The position numbers and the translations under genes were made by a program. Positions 46,562 through 55,462 of a stretch of 59,991 nucleotides of DNA are shown here, one piece after another; position 1 is the stretch's first letter, and every line of letters begins with the position of its first letter. The notes under the pieces were generated by a model. That model did not search any database. It was not told the origin of the DNA and was given only the letters and a program-made list of their open reading frames with translations. The stretch is from Cupriavidus basilensis (GTDB lineage Bacteria > Pseudomonadota > Gammaproteobacteria > Burkholderiales > Burkholderiaceae): NCBI RefSeq assembly GCF_000876015.1, contig NZ_BBQM01000026.1, forward strand, positions 1 through 59,991, given 5' to 3'.

Positions 46562-47466
46562 GCTTCTCCAGGTTGCGGGCCCGCCGGATCCGGCGCATCC
46601 GCCGGACTTGCCGGATGCGCCGGACTTGCCGGTCCCGGCGCCGGCGCCGGGGGCAGGGCCTGCATGGCGCGCTGCCCGCGCTCGCCGAGGAAATATTCGC
46701 GGATGAACGGGTGGTCGATGCGCACCAGCTCGCGGATCGGCCGCGCCGCCAGCACCTTGTGGTCGGCCAGCACCGCCACGCGGTCCGACAGCGCCACCAG
46801 CGTGTCGAGGTCGTGCGTCACCATCACCACGGTCAGCCCCAGCTCGCGGCGCAGCTCGCGGATCAGCGCCACGTAGTCGTCCGAGGCCATCGGGTCCAGC
46901 CCCGCGGTGGGCTCGTCCAGGAACACCAGCTCCGGCTCCAGCGCCAGCGCGCGCGCCAGCGCCACGCGCTTGATCATGCCGCCGGACAGGTCGGACGGCA
47001 TCTTGTCCGCGTCGCGCGCGCTCAGGCCCACCAGTTGCAGCTTGAGCAGCGAAGCCTGGCAGATCAGATCGTCGGGCAGGGTGCGAAGTTCACGCAGCGG
47101 CAGCGCGATGTTGTCGATCACCGACAGCGCCGAGAACAGCGCGCCGCGCTGGAACTGCAGCCCCCAGCGGTTGCGCAGCGCCTGCAGCGCGGCCGCGCCG
47201 AGCGTCTTGAGGTCCTCGCCGAACACGCGGATGGTGCCCGAGGTGGGGCGCTCCAGCCCCACGATCTGGCGCAGCAGCACGGTCTTGCCGCTGCCCGAGC
47301 CGCCCACGATGGACAGCACCTCGCCGCGGTAGACGTCGAGGTTCAGATCGTCGTGCACGACCGCCTCGCCGAAGCGCTTGACCAGGTGGCGCACCTCGAT
47401 CACGGTGGTGCGCTGGTCGGGTTGCACGCCGCCCGGCGCGGAGGGCGCGATGGCTGCCGCGTTCAT
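46558..47466 (-). CDS. MlaF-like ABC transporter ATP-binding protein
   Basis: This 302-residue cytoplasmic ATPase belongs to the MCE transporter. Walker A is GGSGSGKTVLLRQIVG, the Mla-type LQFQRGALFSALSVIDNIALPLRE follows, then the signature LSGGMIKRVALARALA and Walker B LVFLDEPTAGLDP. A Pro/Ala-rich C-terminal tail of about 35 residues follows the domain. It overlaps both neighbours by four bases (ATGA). Confidence 0.94.
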   Translation of the reverse strand: MNAAAIAPSAPGGVQPDQRTTVIEVRHLVKRFGEAVVHDDLNLDVYRGEVLSIVGGSGSGKTVLLRQIVGLERPTSGTIRVFGEDLKTLGAAALQALRNRWGLQFQRGALFSALSVIDNIALPLRELRTLPDDLICQASLLKLQLVGLSARDADKMPSDLSGGMIKRVALARALALEPELVFLDEPTAGLDPMASDDYVALIRELRRELGLTVVMVTHDLDTLVALSDRVAVLADHKVLAARPIRELVRIDHPFIREYFLGERGQRAMQALPPAPAPGPASPAHPASPADAPDPAGPQPGEA

Positions 47467-48635
47467 ATGCCGACGTCCTTGAAGAGGATGGCGAAGATCG
47501 CGTCGGCCACGATCACCACGGTGATCGAGGTCACGACCGAGGCGGTGGTGCCTTCGCCCAGGCTGCGCGTGTTGGGCTGGATGCGCAGGCCGAAGTGGCA
47601 GGCCGTGAGCGCGATCAGCATGCCGAACACCACGCCCTTGCCCAGCCCCAGCCACAGGTTGGCCACCGGCACGGCGTCGGGCAGCGCGCGCAGGAAGAAG
47701 GCCGCGCTGATGTTCAGCTGGAAGTGCGCGGCCAGCATGCCGCCGCTGAGCGCCATCACGTCGGTCCAGGCCACCAGCAGCGGCATCGCCACGGCCAGCG
47801 CGATCACGCGCGGCATGATGAGCCGGAAGCCGTGCGAGATGCCCATCACGCGCATGGCGTCGAGCTCCTCGGTCACGCGCATCACGCCGATCTGCGCGGT
47901 GATGGCCGAGCCCGAGCGCCCGGCGATCAGGATCGCCGCCAGCACCGGCCCGAGCTCGCGGATCACCGCCATGCCGAGGATGTTGACGATGAAGATGCTG
48001 GCGCCGAAGATGCGCAACTGGTTGGCCGACAGGTAGGACAGCACGATGCCGATCAGGAATCCCACCAGCGCGGTGATGCCGAGCGCCTTGTAGCCGATGC
48101 TGTAGATGTTGGCCGAGATCTCGCGCCACGGCCCGCGCTGCGGCGCGCGCGCGAAGCGCAGCAGGTCGAAGGCGAGCTGGCCCAGCATGGTCACGCCGTT
48201 GGCGAGCTGCGCGAGCATCGACAGGATCGAGGCGCCGAGCAGCGTGACCGGGTTGAAGCGGTCCACCATGTGCTTCTTCCAGTTTTCGCGGCGCAGCCCG
48301 GCCACGCGGCCGAACACGCGGCGCTGGGCTTCATTGGCTTCCAGCCGCTCGGGCAGCTTGCTGCCCCAGGCCTGCCACATCAGTTGCGCGCCGACGTGGT
48401 CGAGCCGGCCCAGGCCCGCCAGCGACCATTGCGCGTCGGCGCCGACCGTGTGCAGTTCGTGGCGCAGCGCGCGGGCGCGATGGCAGTCCGACAGCGCGAG
48501 CGCGGTCCAGTCGCCGCGCAGGTGCGCCGTTGCCGCGCCGTCCGCGCGCGTCACTTCAATGGCTGGCGTGCTCAGGCTTTCCAATGGATGGGGGAAGTGA
48601 TGGGCAAGTCTCGATTCTAAGCCACGCGCAGGCAT
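47463..48635 (-). CDS. MlaE-family permease with N-terminal STAS-like domain
   Basis: This 390-residue lipid transporter permease has N-terminal residues up to about 110 that form a STAS-like (MlaB-type) domain (LRGDWTALALSDC, WSLAGLGRLDHVGAQLMWQAWG), fused to a MlaE permease. The permease part has IGYKALGITALVGFLIGIVLSYLSANQLRIFGA, MAVIRELGPVLAAILIAGRSGSAITAQIG and LGEGTTASVVTSITVVIVADAIFAI. The fusion replaces a separate mlaB gene, and none is present in the operon. ATG 48635 was chosen; the frame is open to 48716. It is the first gene of the operon. Confidence 0.92.
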   Translation of the reverse strand: MPARGLESRLAHHFPHPLESLSTPAIEVTRADGAATAHLRGDWTALALSDCHRARALRHELHTVGADAQWSLAGLGRLDHVGAQLMWQAWGSKLPERLEANEAQRRVFGRVAGLRRENWKKHMVDRFNPVTLLGASILSMLAQLANGVTMLGQLAFDLLRFARAPQRGPWREISANIYSIGYKALGITALVGFLIGIVLSYLSANQLRIFGASIFIVNILGMAVIRELGPVLAAILIAGRSGSAITAQIGVMRVTEELDAMRVMGISHGFRLIMPRVIALAVAMPLLVAWTDVMALSGGMLAAHFQLNISAAFFLRALPDAVPVANLWLGLGKGVVFGMLIALTACHFGLRIQPNTRSLGEGTTASVVTSITVVIVADAIFAILFKDVGI

Positions 48636-48848
48636 AGCGGGCGCCGGAAGGACGGGGCCGCGCGCCGGCCGCGGATTTTCCGCGTTCCGTGCGTCCCGCC
48701 TGCGCGCTTGTCCCATGCTTGCCGCGCACTTGCCGCGCGGACGGCGCGGCTACAATGCGGGCAGGCCCTGCCGCGCCGGCCCCGCCACGCGCGCCACGGC
48801 GCTTCTCCATGTTCGCGCTTTCCGTGTTTTCCGTGCCCATCGCCCCGC

Positions 48849-49733
48849 ATGTCCGCTGACTCTCCGCTGCCGCCGCCTTCGTCACTCTTGCCCTCTTCGC
48901 CGCCGCCGGCCTGGCGCATCGACATGGACCGCCTGCGCGCCGCGCTGGACGGCGACGCGCGCGGCTGGGCCCTCGGGGCGGTCGACGAAACCGGCTCCAC
49001 CAACGCCGACCTCATGCTGGCCAGCCGCGCCGCGCCGTGGGGCGAGGCCGGCACGCTGCGCCTGACCTACAACCAGACCGCCGGGCGCGGGCGCCAGGGC
49101 CGCCCGTGGCAGGGGCAGGCCGGGCTGACCTTCTCGGTCGCGCTGCCGCTGCCGCTGGCGCCGTCGCAGCTCAGCGGGCTGAGCCTGGCGGTCGGCCTGG
49201 CGCTGGCCGAGGCGCTGGCGGACCACGACGCGCGCCTGGGCGCCGCGGTCCGCCTCAAGTGGCCCAACGACCTGCAGATCGGCGGCCGCAAGCTGGCCGG
49301 CATCCTGATCGAGTCGGTGCCGGCGGGGCCGCGGCGGGTCTGGGCGGTGATCGGCATCGGCCTGAACCTGGTGCGCGACGCGCAGATGGAGGCCGCGCTC
49401 GGGCGCGAGCTGGCCGGCGTGGCCGAATACCTGCCCGCGCCCGATCCCACCGCGCTGCTGGCCGCCGTGCTGAACCGGCTGGCGGCGATGCGCGCGGCCT
49501 TCATCGCCGACGGCTTCGCGCCGATGGCGCCGCGCTGGTCGGCGCGCGACGCCTTCCGCGACCAGCCGGTGCGCCTGCTGCACGACGGCCAGGTGCAGGC
49601 CGAGGGCCTGGCGCGCGGCGTCGACGGCGACGGCCAACTGCTGCTGGAAACGGCCGCCGGGCTGGAGTGCATCTCCAGTGGCGAGGTATCGCTGCGGGCC
49701 GCGCCGGCCGGCGCGGGCGGGGCGCCGGCATGA
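48849..49733 (+). CDS. birA: Biotin--[acetyl-CoA-carboxylase] ligase
   Basis: BirA attaches biotin to the carboxyl carrier protein of acetyl-CoA carboxylase. The 294-residue protein has ETGSTNADLML, the biotin/ATP loop QTAGRGRQGRPW, VRLKWPNDLQIGGRKLAGIL and a C-terminal SH3-like domain (GLARGVDGDGQLLLETAAG). It lacks the N-terminal DNA-binding domain of E. coli BirA, so it is probably a ligase without repressor function. The ATG at 48849 is used; upstream in-frame codons are low-complexity. Its stop overlaps coaX. Confidence 0.94.
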   Translation: MSADSPLPPPSSLLPSSPPPAWRIDMDRLRAALDGDARGWALGAVDETGSTNADLMLASRAAPWGEAGTLRLTYNQTAGRGRQGRPWQGQAGLTFSVALPLPLAPSQLSGLSLAVGLALAEALADHDARLGAAVRLKWPNDLQIGGRKLAGILIESVPAGPRRVWAVIGIGLNLVRDAQMEAALGRELAGVAEYLPAPDPTALLAAVLNRLAAMRAAFIADGFAPMAPRWSARDAFRDQPVRLLHDGQVQAEGLARGVDGDGQLLLETAAGLECISSGEVSLRAAPAGAGGAPA

Positions 49734-50605
49734 GCGCCGCCGCCATGCCGGCGCCGCGGCTGCTGATCGACATCGGCAACACCCGCCTGAAATGGGCCTG
49801 GTGCACGCAGGACTCGCCCGCCGCCGCCGCCGCTGACGCCGCCGCCGCCGCCGCCGACGCGCCGGCCGACGGCCCGCTGCCCACGCCGTGGCGGCACGCC
49901 GGCGCGGCGGCCCACGGCGAGCTCGCCGCGCTGCTGCCGCAGTGGGGCGCGCTGCGCGACGCCGCTGGCGGCGCGCGGCCGCAGGTGTGGGTCAGCAACG
50001 TGGCCGGCACGGCCGTGGCGGCCAGCCTGCGGGCCGCGCTCGATGCCGTGTTCGGCGCCGGCGCCGGCGTCACCTGGGTGCGCTCGGCGCCGCGCTTCGG
50101 CAGCCTCGTCAACGGCTACCGCGATCCCTGCCAGCTCGGCGTGGACCGCTGGACCGGCAGCATCGGCGCGCGCCGCTACCGCCCGCAGGGCGCGCTGCTG
50201 ATCGTTACCGCCGGCACCGCCACCACGCTCGACGTGGTGAGCGCGCAGGACCGCTTCGAAGGCGGCCTGATCCTGCCCGGGGTGGACCTGATGCTGGGCG
50301 CGCTGGCGCGCAACACGGCGCAGTTGCCCACGCTGGACGCCAGCGATGCCGGCCTGTCCGTGCCGTGGGCCGACAACACGCGCGACGCCATCGCCGCCGG
50401 CTGCCTGGCCGCGCAGGCCGGTGCGGTGGAGCGCACCTGGCGCGCGCTGTCCGGACGCGGCCCGGTGCGCTGCCTGATCTCGGGCGGCGCGCGCCACATC
50501 CTTGCCCAGGCGCTCTGCATGCCGTTCGAGATGCACGATAATCTCGTGCTGCTCGGCCTGCATGTCATGGCCGCGCAGCACGGCGCGGGCATCCTGCCGG
50601 ACTGA
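49730..50605 (+). CDS. coaX: Type III pantothenate kinase
   Basis: CoaX phosphorylates pantothenate in the first step of coenzyme A synthesis. The 291-residue protein has LLIDIGNTRLKWAWC (phosphate-binding motif), CQLGVDRWTGSIGAR, LIVTAGTATTLDVV and GGLILPGVDLMLGALARNTAQLP. An Ala-rich insertion (about residues 30-50) follows the first motif. The start overlaps birA by four bases (ATGA), a common betaproteobacterial pairing. Confidence 0.95.
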   Translation: MSAAAMPAPRLLIDIGNTRLKWAWCTQDSPAAAAADAAAAAADAPADGPLPTPWRHAGAAAHGELAALLPQWGALRDAAGGARPQVWVSNVAGTAVAASLRAALDAVFGAGAGVTWVRSAPRFGSLVNGYRDPCQLGVDRWTGSIGARRYRPQGALLIVTAGTATTLDVVSAQDRFEGGLILPGVDLMLGALARNTAQLPTLDASDAGLSVPWADNTRDAIAAGCLAAQAGAVERTWRALSGRGPVRCLISGGARHILAQALCMPFEMHDNLVLLGLHVMAAQHGAGILPD

Positions 50606-50676
50606 CCGCGCATGGTCTTCCCAACCTGTTCCGCGCGCCGCGCGCGCGCTGCCTGACGTTCCGCCCGCATCGCCCC

Positions 50677-51399
50677 ATGCTCCTGCGAAACCTGCTCATC
50701 CTGCTGGTCCTGTGCAACGCCTTGCTGCTGGCCGCCGTGCTCGGCGCCTTCGGCCCGCGGCCCTTGTCGGGCTGGCTCGAAAGCCCGCGCGAGCCCGAGC
50801 GCGCCGCCCAGCAGGCGCGCGCCGAGCGCTTCCGCCAGATGGCCGGGCAGCAGGGCGCGGCCTCCGCGCCCGCGGTGGCGGCGCCGGCCACGCCGCCGGG
50901 CGCCAGCGCCGCGCAGGCGGCCGCGCTCACGCCGGTGGCCTCGGCCTGCGTGGAAATCGGCGGCTTCAACGGGGATCTGGTGCGGCGCGTGGCCGACGAG
51001 CTGGCCGGCGCGCCGCCGGGCGCGTGGCGGGTGGAGCAGTTCGAGCGGCAGGAGCAGGCGCGCTGGTGGGTCCACCTGCCGCCGCAGCCTTCGCGCGAGA
51101 GCGTGGAGCGCAAGCTCGGCGAGCTGCGCCGGCGCAACGTCACCGACGTGGCGGTGGTCAGCGGCGGCTCGCCGCTGACCTACACGGTATCGCTGGGCCT
51201 GTTCCAGGAGCGTGACCACGCCGAGCATTTCCTGGACAACCTGCGCGAGCACGGCGTGCGCACCGCGCTGCTGAGCGACGCGCCGCATCCGCTCACGCGC
51301 CAGTGGCTGCGCGTGCGCAATGCCGACGCCGCGCTGCGCACGCGGCTCGACGAGGTGCGCCGGCGCTACGGCGTGTCCGACCTGCTGACCTGCGCCTGA
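50677..51399 (+). CDS. SPOR-domain inner-membrane protein
   Basis: This 240-residue bitopic protein starts with an N-terminal helix (LLILLVLCNALLLAAVLGAF) and a Pro/Ala/Gln-rich linker. A C-terminal peptidoglycan-binding SPOR-like domain (about 150-225) contains ARWWVHLPPQPSRESVERKLGELRRRNVTDVAV and SLGLFQERDHAEHFLDNLREHGVRTALL. SPOR proteins bind denuded glycan at division sites. It follows birA-coaX on the same strand, 71 bases downstream, a conserved neighbourhood in this group. Confidence 0.87.
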   Translation: MLLRNLLILLVLCNALLLAAVLGAFGPRPLSGWLESPREPERAAQQARAERFRQMAGQQGAASAPAVAAPATPPGASAAQAAALTPVASACVEIGGFNGDLVRRVADELAGAPPGAWRVEQFERQEQARWWVHLPPQPSRESVERKLGELRRRNVTDVAVVSGGSPLTYTVSLGLFQERDHAEHFLDNLREHGVRTALLSDAPHPLTRQWLRVRNADAALRTRLDEVRRRYGVSDLLTCA

Positions 51400-51442
51400 G
51401 GCTGTTTCAAGAGAATCCTGGCGTGGTTGCGCGGCCCGGGGT

Positions 51443-51937
51443 TCAGCCGCCCTGGCGCACCTTGGTCAGCAGCTTGGTGGTGGAGCGGTCGTGCAGGAAC
51501 GCGATGGCGTGCGCCTGCCCGCCCCAACTGCGCACCAGCCGGGTTTCTTCCAGCGTGTCGATGTCATAGTCGCCGCCCTTGACGTAGATGTCCGGGCGCA
51601 CCAGCCGGATCAGCGCCACCGGCGTCTTCTCGCGGAACATCACCACCAGGTCCACCGAGGCGAGCGCGGCCACCAGCGCCATGCGGTCCGCCTCGTGGTT
51701 GAGCGGGCGGTCGTCGCCCTTGCCCAGCATGCGCACCGAGGCGTCGCTGTTCACGCCCACCACCAGGCTCGCGCCCATCGCCCTGGCCTGCGCCAGGTAG
51801 GTGGCGTGGCCGCGGTGGAGGATGTCGAACACGCCGTTGGTGAAGACCATCGGGCGCGGCAGCGCGGCCAGTTGCCGGGCCAGCGCGGCGGCGTCGTCGG
51901 GCGGGACCAGTTTGGATTCGAAGGAAGCGGGGAGCAT
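51443..51937 (-). CDS. rfaE2: D-glycero-beta-D-manno-heptose 1-phosphate adenylyltransferase
   Basis: This cytidylyltransferase-like enzyme (the HldE C-terminal activity as a separate protein) makes ADP-heptose for the lipopolysaccharide core. The 164-residue protein contains FTNGVFDILHRGHATYLAQA with the HxGH motif, VGVNSDASVRMLGKGDDRP, DIYVKGGDYDIDTLEET and the ending HDRSTTKLLTKVRQ. The frame is open to 52048, but that extension crosses a terminator hairpin, so the ATG at 51937 is the start. It is convergent with the SPOR gene. Confidence 0.92.
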   Translation of the reverse strand: MLPASFESKLVPPDDAAALARQLAALPRPMVFTNGVFDILHRGHATYLAQARAMGASLVVGVNSDASVRMLGKGDDRPLNHEADRMALVAALASVDLVVMFREKTPVALIRLVRPDIYVKGGDYDIDTLEETRLVRSWGGQAHAIAFLHDRSTTKLLTKVRQGG

Positions 51938-51966
51938 GGCGGTGGCGGGTTTGGCTGGAAAAGACA

Positions 51967-51990
51967 AAGCCCCATCATACGATGGGGCTT
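51967..51990 (-). terminator. Terminator of the ferritin-like gene
   Basis: AAGCCCCATC (51967-51976), loop ATAC, GATGGGGCTT (51981-51990) is a perfect 10-base-pair stem. On the minus strand it is followed by TGTCTTTTCC. It lies between the ferritin-like gene and rfaE2 and rules out the longer rfaE2 reading frame. Confidence 0.8.
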
Positions 51991-52073
51991 CGGGTGGCTG
52001 GCGGACCTCCGGCAGGCTGACGTCGCCGGCGGCCTGAAGCGCCGTCATCCGACGGAGCCCATCGCCTGAAGGA

Positions 52074-52937
52074 TCAGGCCTGCGCCGGCTGGGCGCCGCC
52101 CGCGGCCTGCAGGCGCGCGTTCAGTTCCTTGCGGTAGCGGTTCAGGTCCTGCACCGTCTCGAAGGTGCGCTCGAACAGCAGCGACATATTGTGCAGGATG
52201 CGCTCGATGACCTTCTTCTCCCAGCCTTCGTCGAAGCGGATCTGCTCGTCGAGCCAGTGCTCGAGCCAGTCCGGGTCGGGCAGGCGCGACTGGATGGTGT
52301 CGTTCGGGAACAGCGTCTTGTTGACGTGCAGGTTGGTCGGGTGCAGCGGCTTGTCGGTGCGCCGCGCCGAGGCCATCAGCACGCCGATCTTGGCGAAGGC
52401 CGAGCGCGCGCTGTCGCCGAACTGGACCAGGTACTTCTTCATGTAGCGCAGGTAGGCGCCGCCGTGGCGGGCCTCGTCCTGCGACAGCGTGCGGTAGATC
52501 TGCTTGATCACGGGCTCGGTGTGCCATTCGGCGGCGCGGCGATACCAGTGGTTGAGGCGGATCTCGCCGCAGAAATGCAGCATCAGGGTTTCCAGCGGCG
52601 GGGCCGGGTCGAACTCGAAGCGCACCGCGTGCAGCTCTTCCTCGGTCGGCACCAGGTCCGGGCGGAAGCGGCGCAGGTATTCCATCAGCACCAGCGAATG
52701 CTTCTGCTCTTCGAAGAACCAGATGCTCATGAAGGCCGAAAAGTCGGAATCGTGGCGGTTGTCGCGCAGGAACATCTCGGTGGCGGGCAGGGCCGACCAT
52801 TCGGTGATGGCGTTCATGCGAATCGTCTTGGCCTGGTCGTCGGTGAGCAGGCTCGCGTCGAAGGAATCCCAGGGGATGTCCTTGTCCATGTGCCAACGGA
52901 CCGCTTCCAGCGATTTGAACAGTTCGGGGTAGAGCAT
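52074..52937 (-). CDS. Ferritin-like diiron protein (acyl-ACP desaturase-like)
   Basis: This 287-residue all-helical protein carries ferritin-like carboxylate-bridged metal motifs: WFFEEQKHSLVLMEYLRRF (ExxH) and LSQDEARHGGAYLRYMKKY (ExxH). A further Glu lies in FCGEIRLNHWYRRA. The frame resembles soluble acyl-ACP desaturase/ribonucleotide reductase-like proteins found in Cupriavidus and Ralstonia, with no proven substrate. A ribosome-binding site (AAAGG) precedes the ATG, and a -10-like TAGAAT lies about 30 bases further upstream. It is followed by a clear terminator. Confidence 0.85.
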   Translation of the reverse strand: MLYPELFKSLEAVRWHMDKDIPWDSFDASLLTDDQAKTIRMNAITEWSALPATEMFLRDNRHDSDFSAFMSIWFFEEQKHSLVLMEYLRRFRPDLVPTEEELHAVRFEFDPAPPLETLMLHFCGEIRLNHWYRRAAEWHTEPVIKQIYRTLSQDEARHGGAYLRYMKKYLVQFGDSARSAFAKIGVLMASARRTDKPLHPTNLHVNKTLFPNDTIQSRLPDPDWLEHWLDEQIRFDEGWEKKVIERILHNMSLLFERTFETVQDLNRYRKELNARLQAAGGAQPAQA

Positions 52938-53147
52938 GGTAAGCCTTTGAAATTACGGGCAGATTCTAACAGATGCGAATTATTCCCAACGCCCTTTTTG
53001 CGCTGAATGCAAGCGGCTGGAGACATCCGGAGCGGTAAAACACCAAGTTATGGGCGAATATCGCGCGCGGCTGGCCGCTTGCCGGCCGCCCGCATGCGGC
53101 ATGCGCCCGGAAAAGCGCCCGCCGGGATACGCGCCGGGCCGGTCCGC

Positions 53148-54389
53148 TCAGGCCGTCACGCCGGCCGGCGGCGCAAGCTCGGCGGGCGCGGCCGCCGCCG
53201 CGGCGGGCGCGTCGCCGTCGGGCGGGATGACGCCATACAGGAAGGCGGCGAGCTCGTGCTGCTGCGCCATCGCGTCGCGCTCGCCGAGGTCGATCAGCGC
53301 CTGGGTGAATTCGGGCTCGAACAGCAGGTAGCTGGCGAAGGCGGCGCCGCGCGCCTCGGTGCCGCCGAGCGGGGTCAGCAGGGCGCGCACGGTGCGCGGC
53401 AGCCGGTGCACGTGCGCCGCGGCGATGGCCTCGACGGGCTCGCTGGGCGAGATCGTCATCACCTCCACCGGGCGCCAGCCCTCGCTGTCGTTGGCGATCT
53501 CCGGCATGCGCGCGAGCAGGCTGTTGATGTGCTGCAGGCGCTCCAGGTCCGCCGACAGGCCGTCGAGGAAGATGCTGGCCAGCGCCTGCCCGCCCACCTG
53601 CGCCAGCGACGGGTAGCCGCCCGCGGGCACGGTGTCGAACCAGCCCGGGCGCTGGCGCGAGGCGGCGCCGATGGCCAGGATGCGCGACGCGCCCAGGTGG
53701 ATGGCCGGCGACAGCGGCGACATCTGGCGCATGGTGCCGTCGCCGAACCACTCGTGATGGCCTTCCAGCTCGAGCGGCAGCGCCGGGAACAGGAACGGGA
53801 TCGAGGACGAGGCCAGCAGGTGGTCCACGCCGATCTTGGCCTCCACCGCCAGCCGCTGGCTGCGCTTCCACGGGTGGATGCGGTGGTGCGACTGGTAGAA
53901 GGTGACGTGGCGCCCGGTGGTGTAGGACAGCGCGGTCACGGCGAAGGCCTGCAGGTCGCCGGCGTCGAGGCTGACCTGCACGCGCTCGGGATCGAACAGC
54001 TCGCCCAGCATGCCGCCCAGCGGCTCGTTGTCGAACAGCGCGCGCGGCGCGCGGCGCGTGACCCAGCCGAAGGCCAGCGCGGACAGCCAGCGCGCGCCCG
54101 AGGCGCCCACGCCCACCAGCCCGGTGCGGTAGACGTCCTCGGCATGGATGCCGCTCCACAGCGCGGCCAGGCTGTCGGCGGCGGCGCGGAAGTTGGCGGC
54201 GTTGATGGCCATGCCGGCGCCGTTGATGGCGCCGGCCGAGGTGCCGCAGATGATGTCGAACGGAATGCGGCTGCGGTCCAGCCCGTGGCGCGCGGCGATG
54301 CGCGCGATGCCGCGCAGCACGCCGGCCTGGTAGGCGGCGCGCGCGCCGCCGCCCATCATGATGAGTGAAGTCGGTTTCGGTGCCGGCAT
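53148..54389 (-). CDS. Patatin-like phospholipase family protein
   Basis: This 413-residue Ser-Asp dyad hydrolase has the oxyanion motif MMGGGARAAYQAGVL (residues 11-25), the nucleophile Ser51 in GTSAG and Asp217 in FGDGTMRQ (DG-T in place of the usual DG-A/G). No signal peptide is seen, so it is probably cytoplasmic. It starts 38 bases downstream of the phaM stop, so it is probably cotranscribed with the granule gene. An Ala/Pro-rich tail closes the protein. Confidence 0.9.
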   Translation of the reverse strand: MPAPKPTSLIMMGGGARAAYQAGVLRGIARIAARHGLDRSRIPFDIICGTSAGAINGAGMAINAANFRAAADSLAALWSGIHAEDVYRTGLVGVGASGARWLSALAFGWVTRRAPRALFDNEPLGGMLGELFDPERVQVSLDAGDLQAFAVTALSYTTGRHVTFYQSHHRIHPWKRSQRLAVEAKIGVDHLLASSSIPFLFPALPLELEGHHEWFGDGTMRQMSPLSPAIHLGASRILAIGAASRQRPGWFDTVPAGGYPSLAQVGGQALASIFLDGLSADLERLQHINSLLARMPEIANDSEGWRPVEVMTISPSEPVEAIAAAHVHRLPRTVRALLTPLGGTEARGAAFASYLLFEPEFTQALIDLGERDAMAQQHELAAFLYGVIPPDGDAPAAAAAAPAELAPPAGVTA

Positions 54390-54427
54390 GCGTCGGGGGC
54401 TGGGCTCGGGGGCGGTGGGGCGGTCGG

Positions 54428-55357
54428 TCAGCGCTCGCCGCCGGGCTCGGTGTCCGGCTTGCCGCCGGTCCCGGGCGCGGTGTCGGCGGGCGTGGCGGTG
54501 TCCTGCACGGCTGCCGGGCGCGGGGCCGGCACCTTGCGCGCGGGCCTGGCGGCTGTCTTGGCGCCGGTCTTGGACGCGGTCTTGGCTACCGTCTTGGCCG
54601 CAGTCCTGGGTACGGGCCCGGATGTGGTCTTGGGCTTGGACTTGGACGTGGATTTGGCGCCGACCTTGCGGGCCGCGGTCTTTTTCTTCGCCGGCCGGGC
54701 CGGGTCGGCGGCCTTCCCGGCACGCGCCGGCGCGGCCGGCGCGGCGCCCGGCATGCCGAAGCCGCCGAGGTTGCCGAACGGGTTCAGGCTGGCGCTGGCG
54801 GCACTGGCGGCGATCTGGTTGAACTGCTGCTGCAGCATGTCCCACCAGAGCCCGGCGTTGGGCGCCGCGGCGCTGTCCTGGCGCTTGGCCTCGCCGGCCT
54901 CGGCCTGGGGTGTCTGCGCGGCTTCGGGCGGGCCTTCGTCCTCGTCGTCCTCGTTTTCCTCCACCGTGGGCTCGGCGCGCGCGCCGAAGCCGGCGGGCTC
55001 CTCCCTGCGCTGGTGCGGCGGCACCGCGCTGGGCGCGTTGGCGGCGCGCGCCACGTTTTCCATCGCGCTCTGCATGGCCTCGGGCGAGAGCGCGCTGCCG
55101 AAGGTCTGCAAGGCCACCAGCGTGGCGCGCTGGACTTCCAGGCCCTGGATGGTGGTGCGCAGCAGGTTGACGTTGAGCTGCAGCCAGCCCTCCACGGCCT
55201 TGAGGTCGTGGATGCGCTTTTCCAGTTCTTCCAGGTCCATCGGCGGGGTCATGGCCTGCAGGCCGGGCATCAGGCCGCCGGGCATGCCCGCGGCGCTGCC
55301 CCACATCTTGCGCAGGAACTCGAAGCCGTTGGTGAAATCTGGAATCTGGCCGAACAT
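54428..55357 (-). CDS. phaM: Polyhydroxyalkanoate granule-associated protein PhaM
   Basis: PhaM binds the PHB synthase PhaC and DNA and anchors granules to the nucleoid in Ralstonia eutropha. The 309-residue product starts MFGQIPDFTNGFEFLRKMWG, with a helical segment MDLEELEKRIHDLKAVEGWLQLNVNLL. A linker follows, then a Lys/Ala/Thr-rich C-terminal tail of histone-like repeats (KKKTAARK, AAKTVAKTASKTGAKTAARPARK) suited to DNA binding. Length and tail fit PhaM, but identity rests on recollection of that family. The patatin gene follows it closely. Confidence 0.85.
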   Translation of the reverse strand: MFGQIPDFTNGFEFLRKMWGSAAGMPGGLMPGLQAMTPPMDLEELEKRIHDLKAVEGWLQLNVNLLRTTIQGLEVQRATLVALQTFGSALSPEAMQSAMENVARAANAPSAVPPHQRREEPAGFGARAEPTVEENEDDEDEGPPEAAQTPQAEAGEAKRQDSAAAPNAGLWWDMLQQQFNQIAASAASASLNPFGNLGGFGMPGAAPAAPARAGKAADPARPAKKKTAARKVGAKSTSKSKPKTTSGPVPRTAAKTVAKTASKTGAKTAARPARKVPAPRPAAVQDTATPADTAPGTGGKPDTEPGGER

Positions 55358-55462
55358 GGTTACTCGCCTCCGCGGGTCGGCAGCCGGCGGCGCCGGCTGC
55401 TGGGTCGAACTGCATCAATCGTGCTGCCTGGGTGCTGCCTGGGTTACTGCGTCGGTGTTGCG

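Noticed and set aside
51938..52048. N-terminal extension of the heptose-phosphate adenylyltransferase
   Set aside because: The extension runs through a perfect terminator hairpin at 51967-51990 and has no family similarity.
52950..52995. Fur-like AT-rich box before the ferritin-like gene
   Set aside because: AATAATTCGCAT has too few matches to a Fur site to claim iron control.
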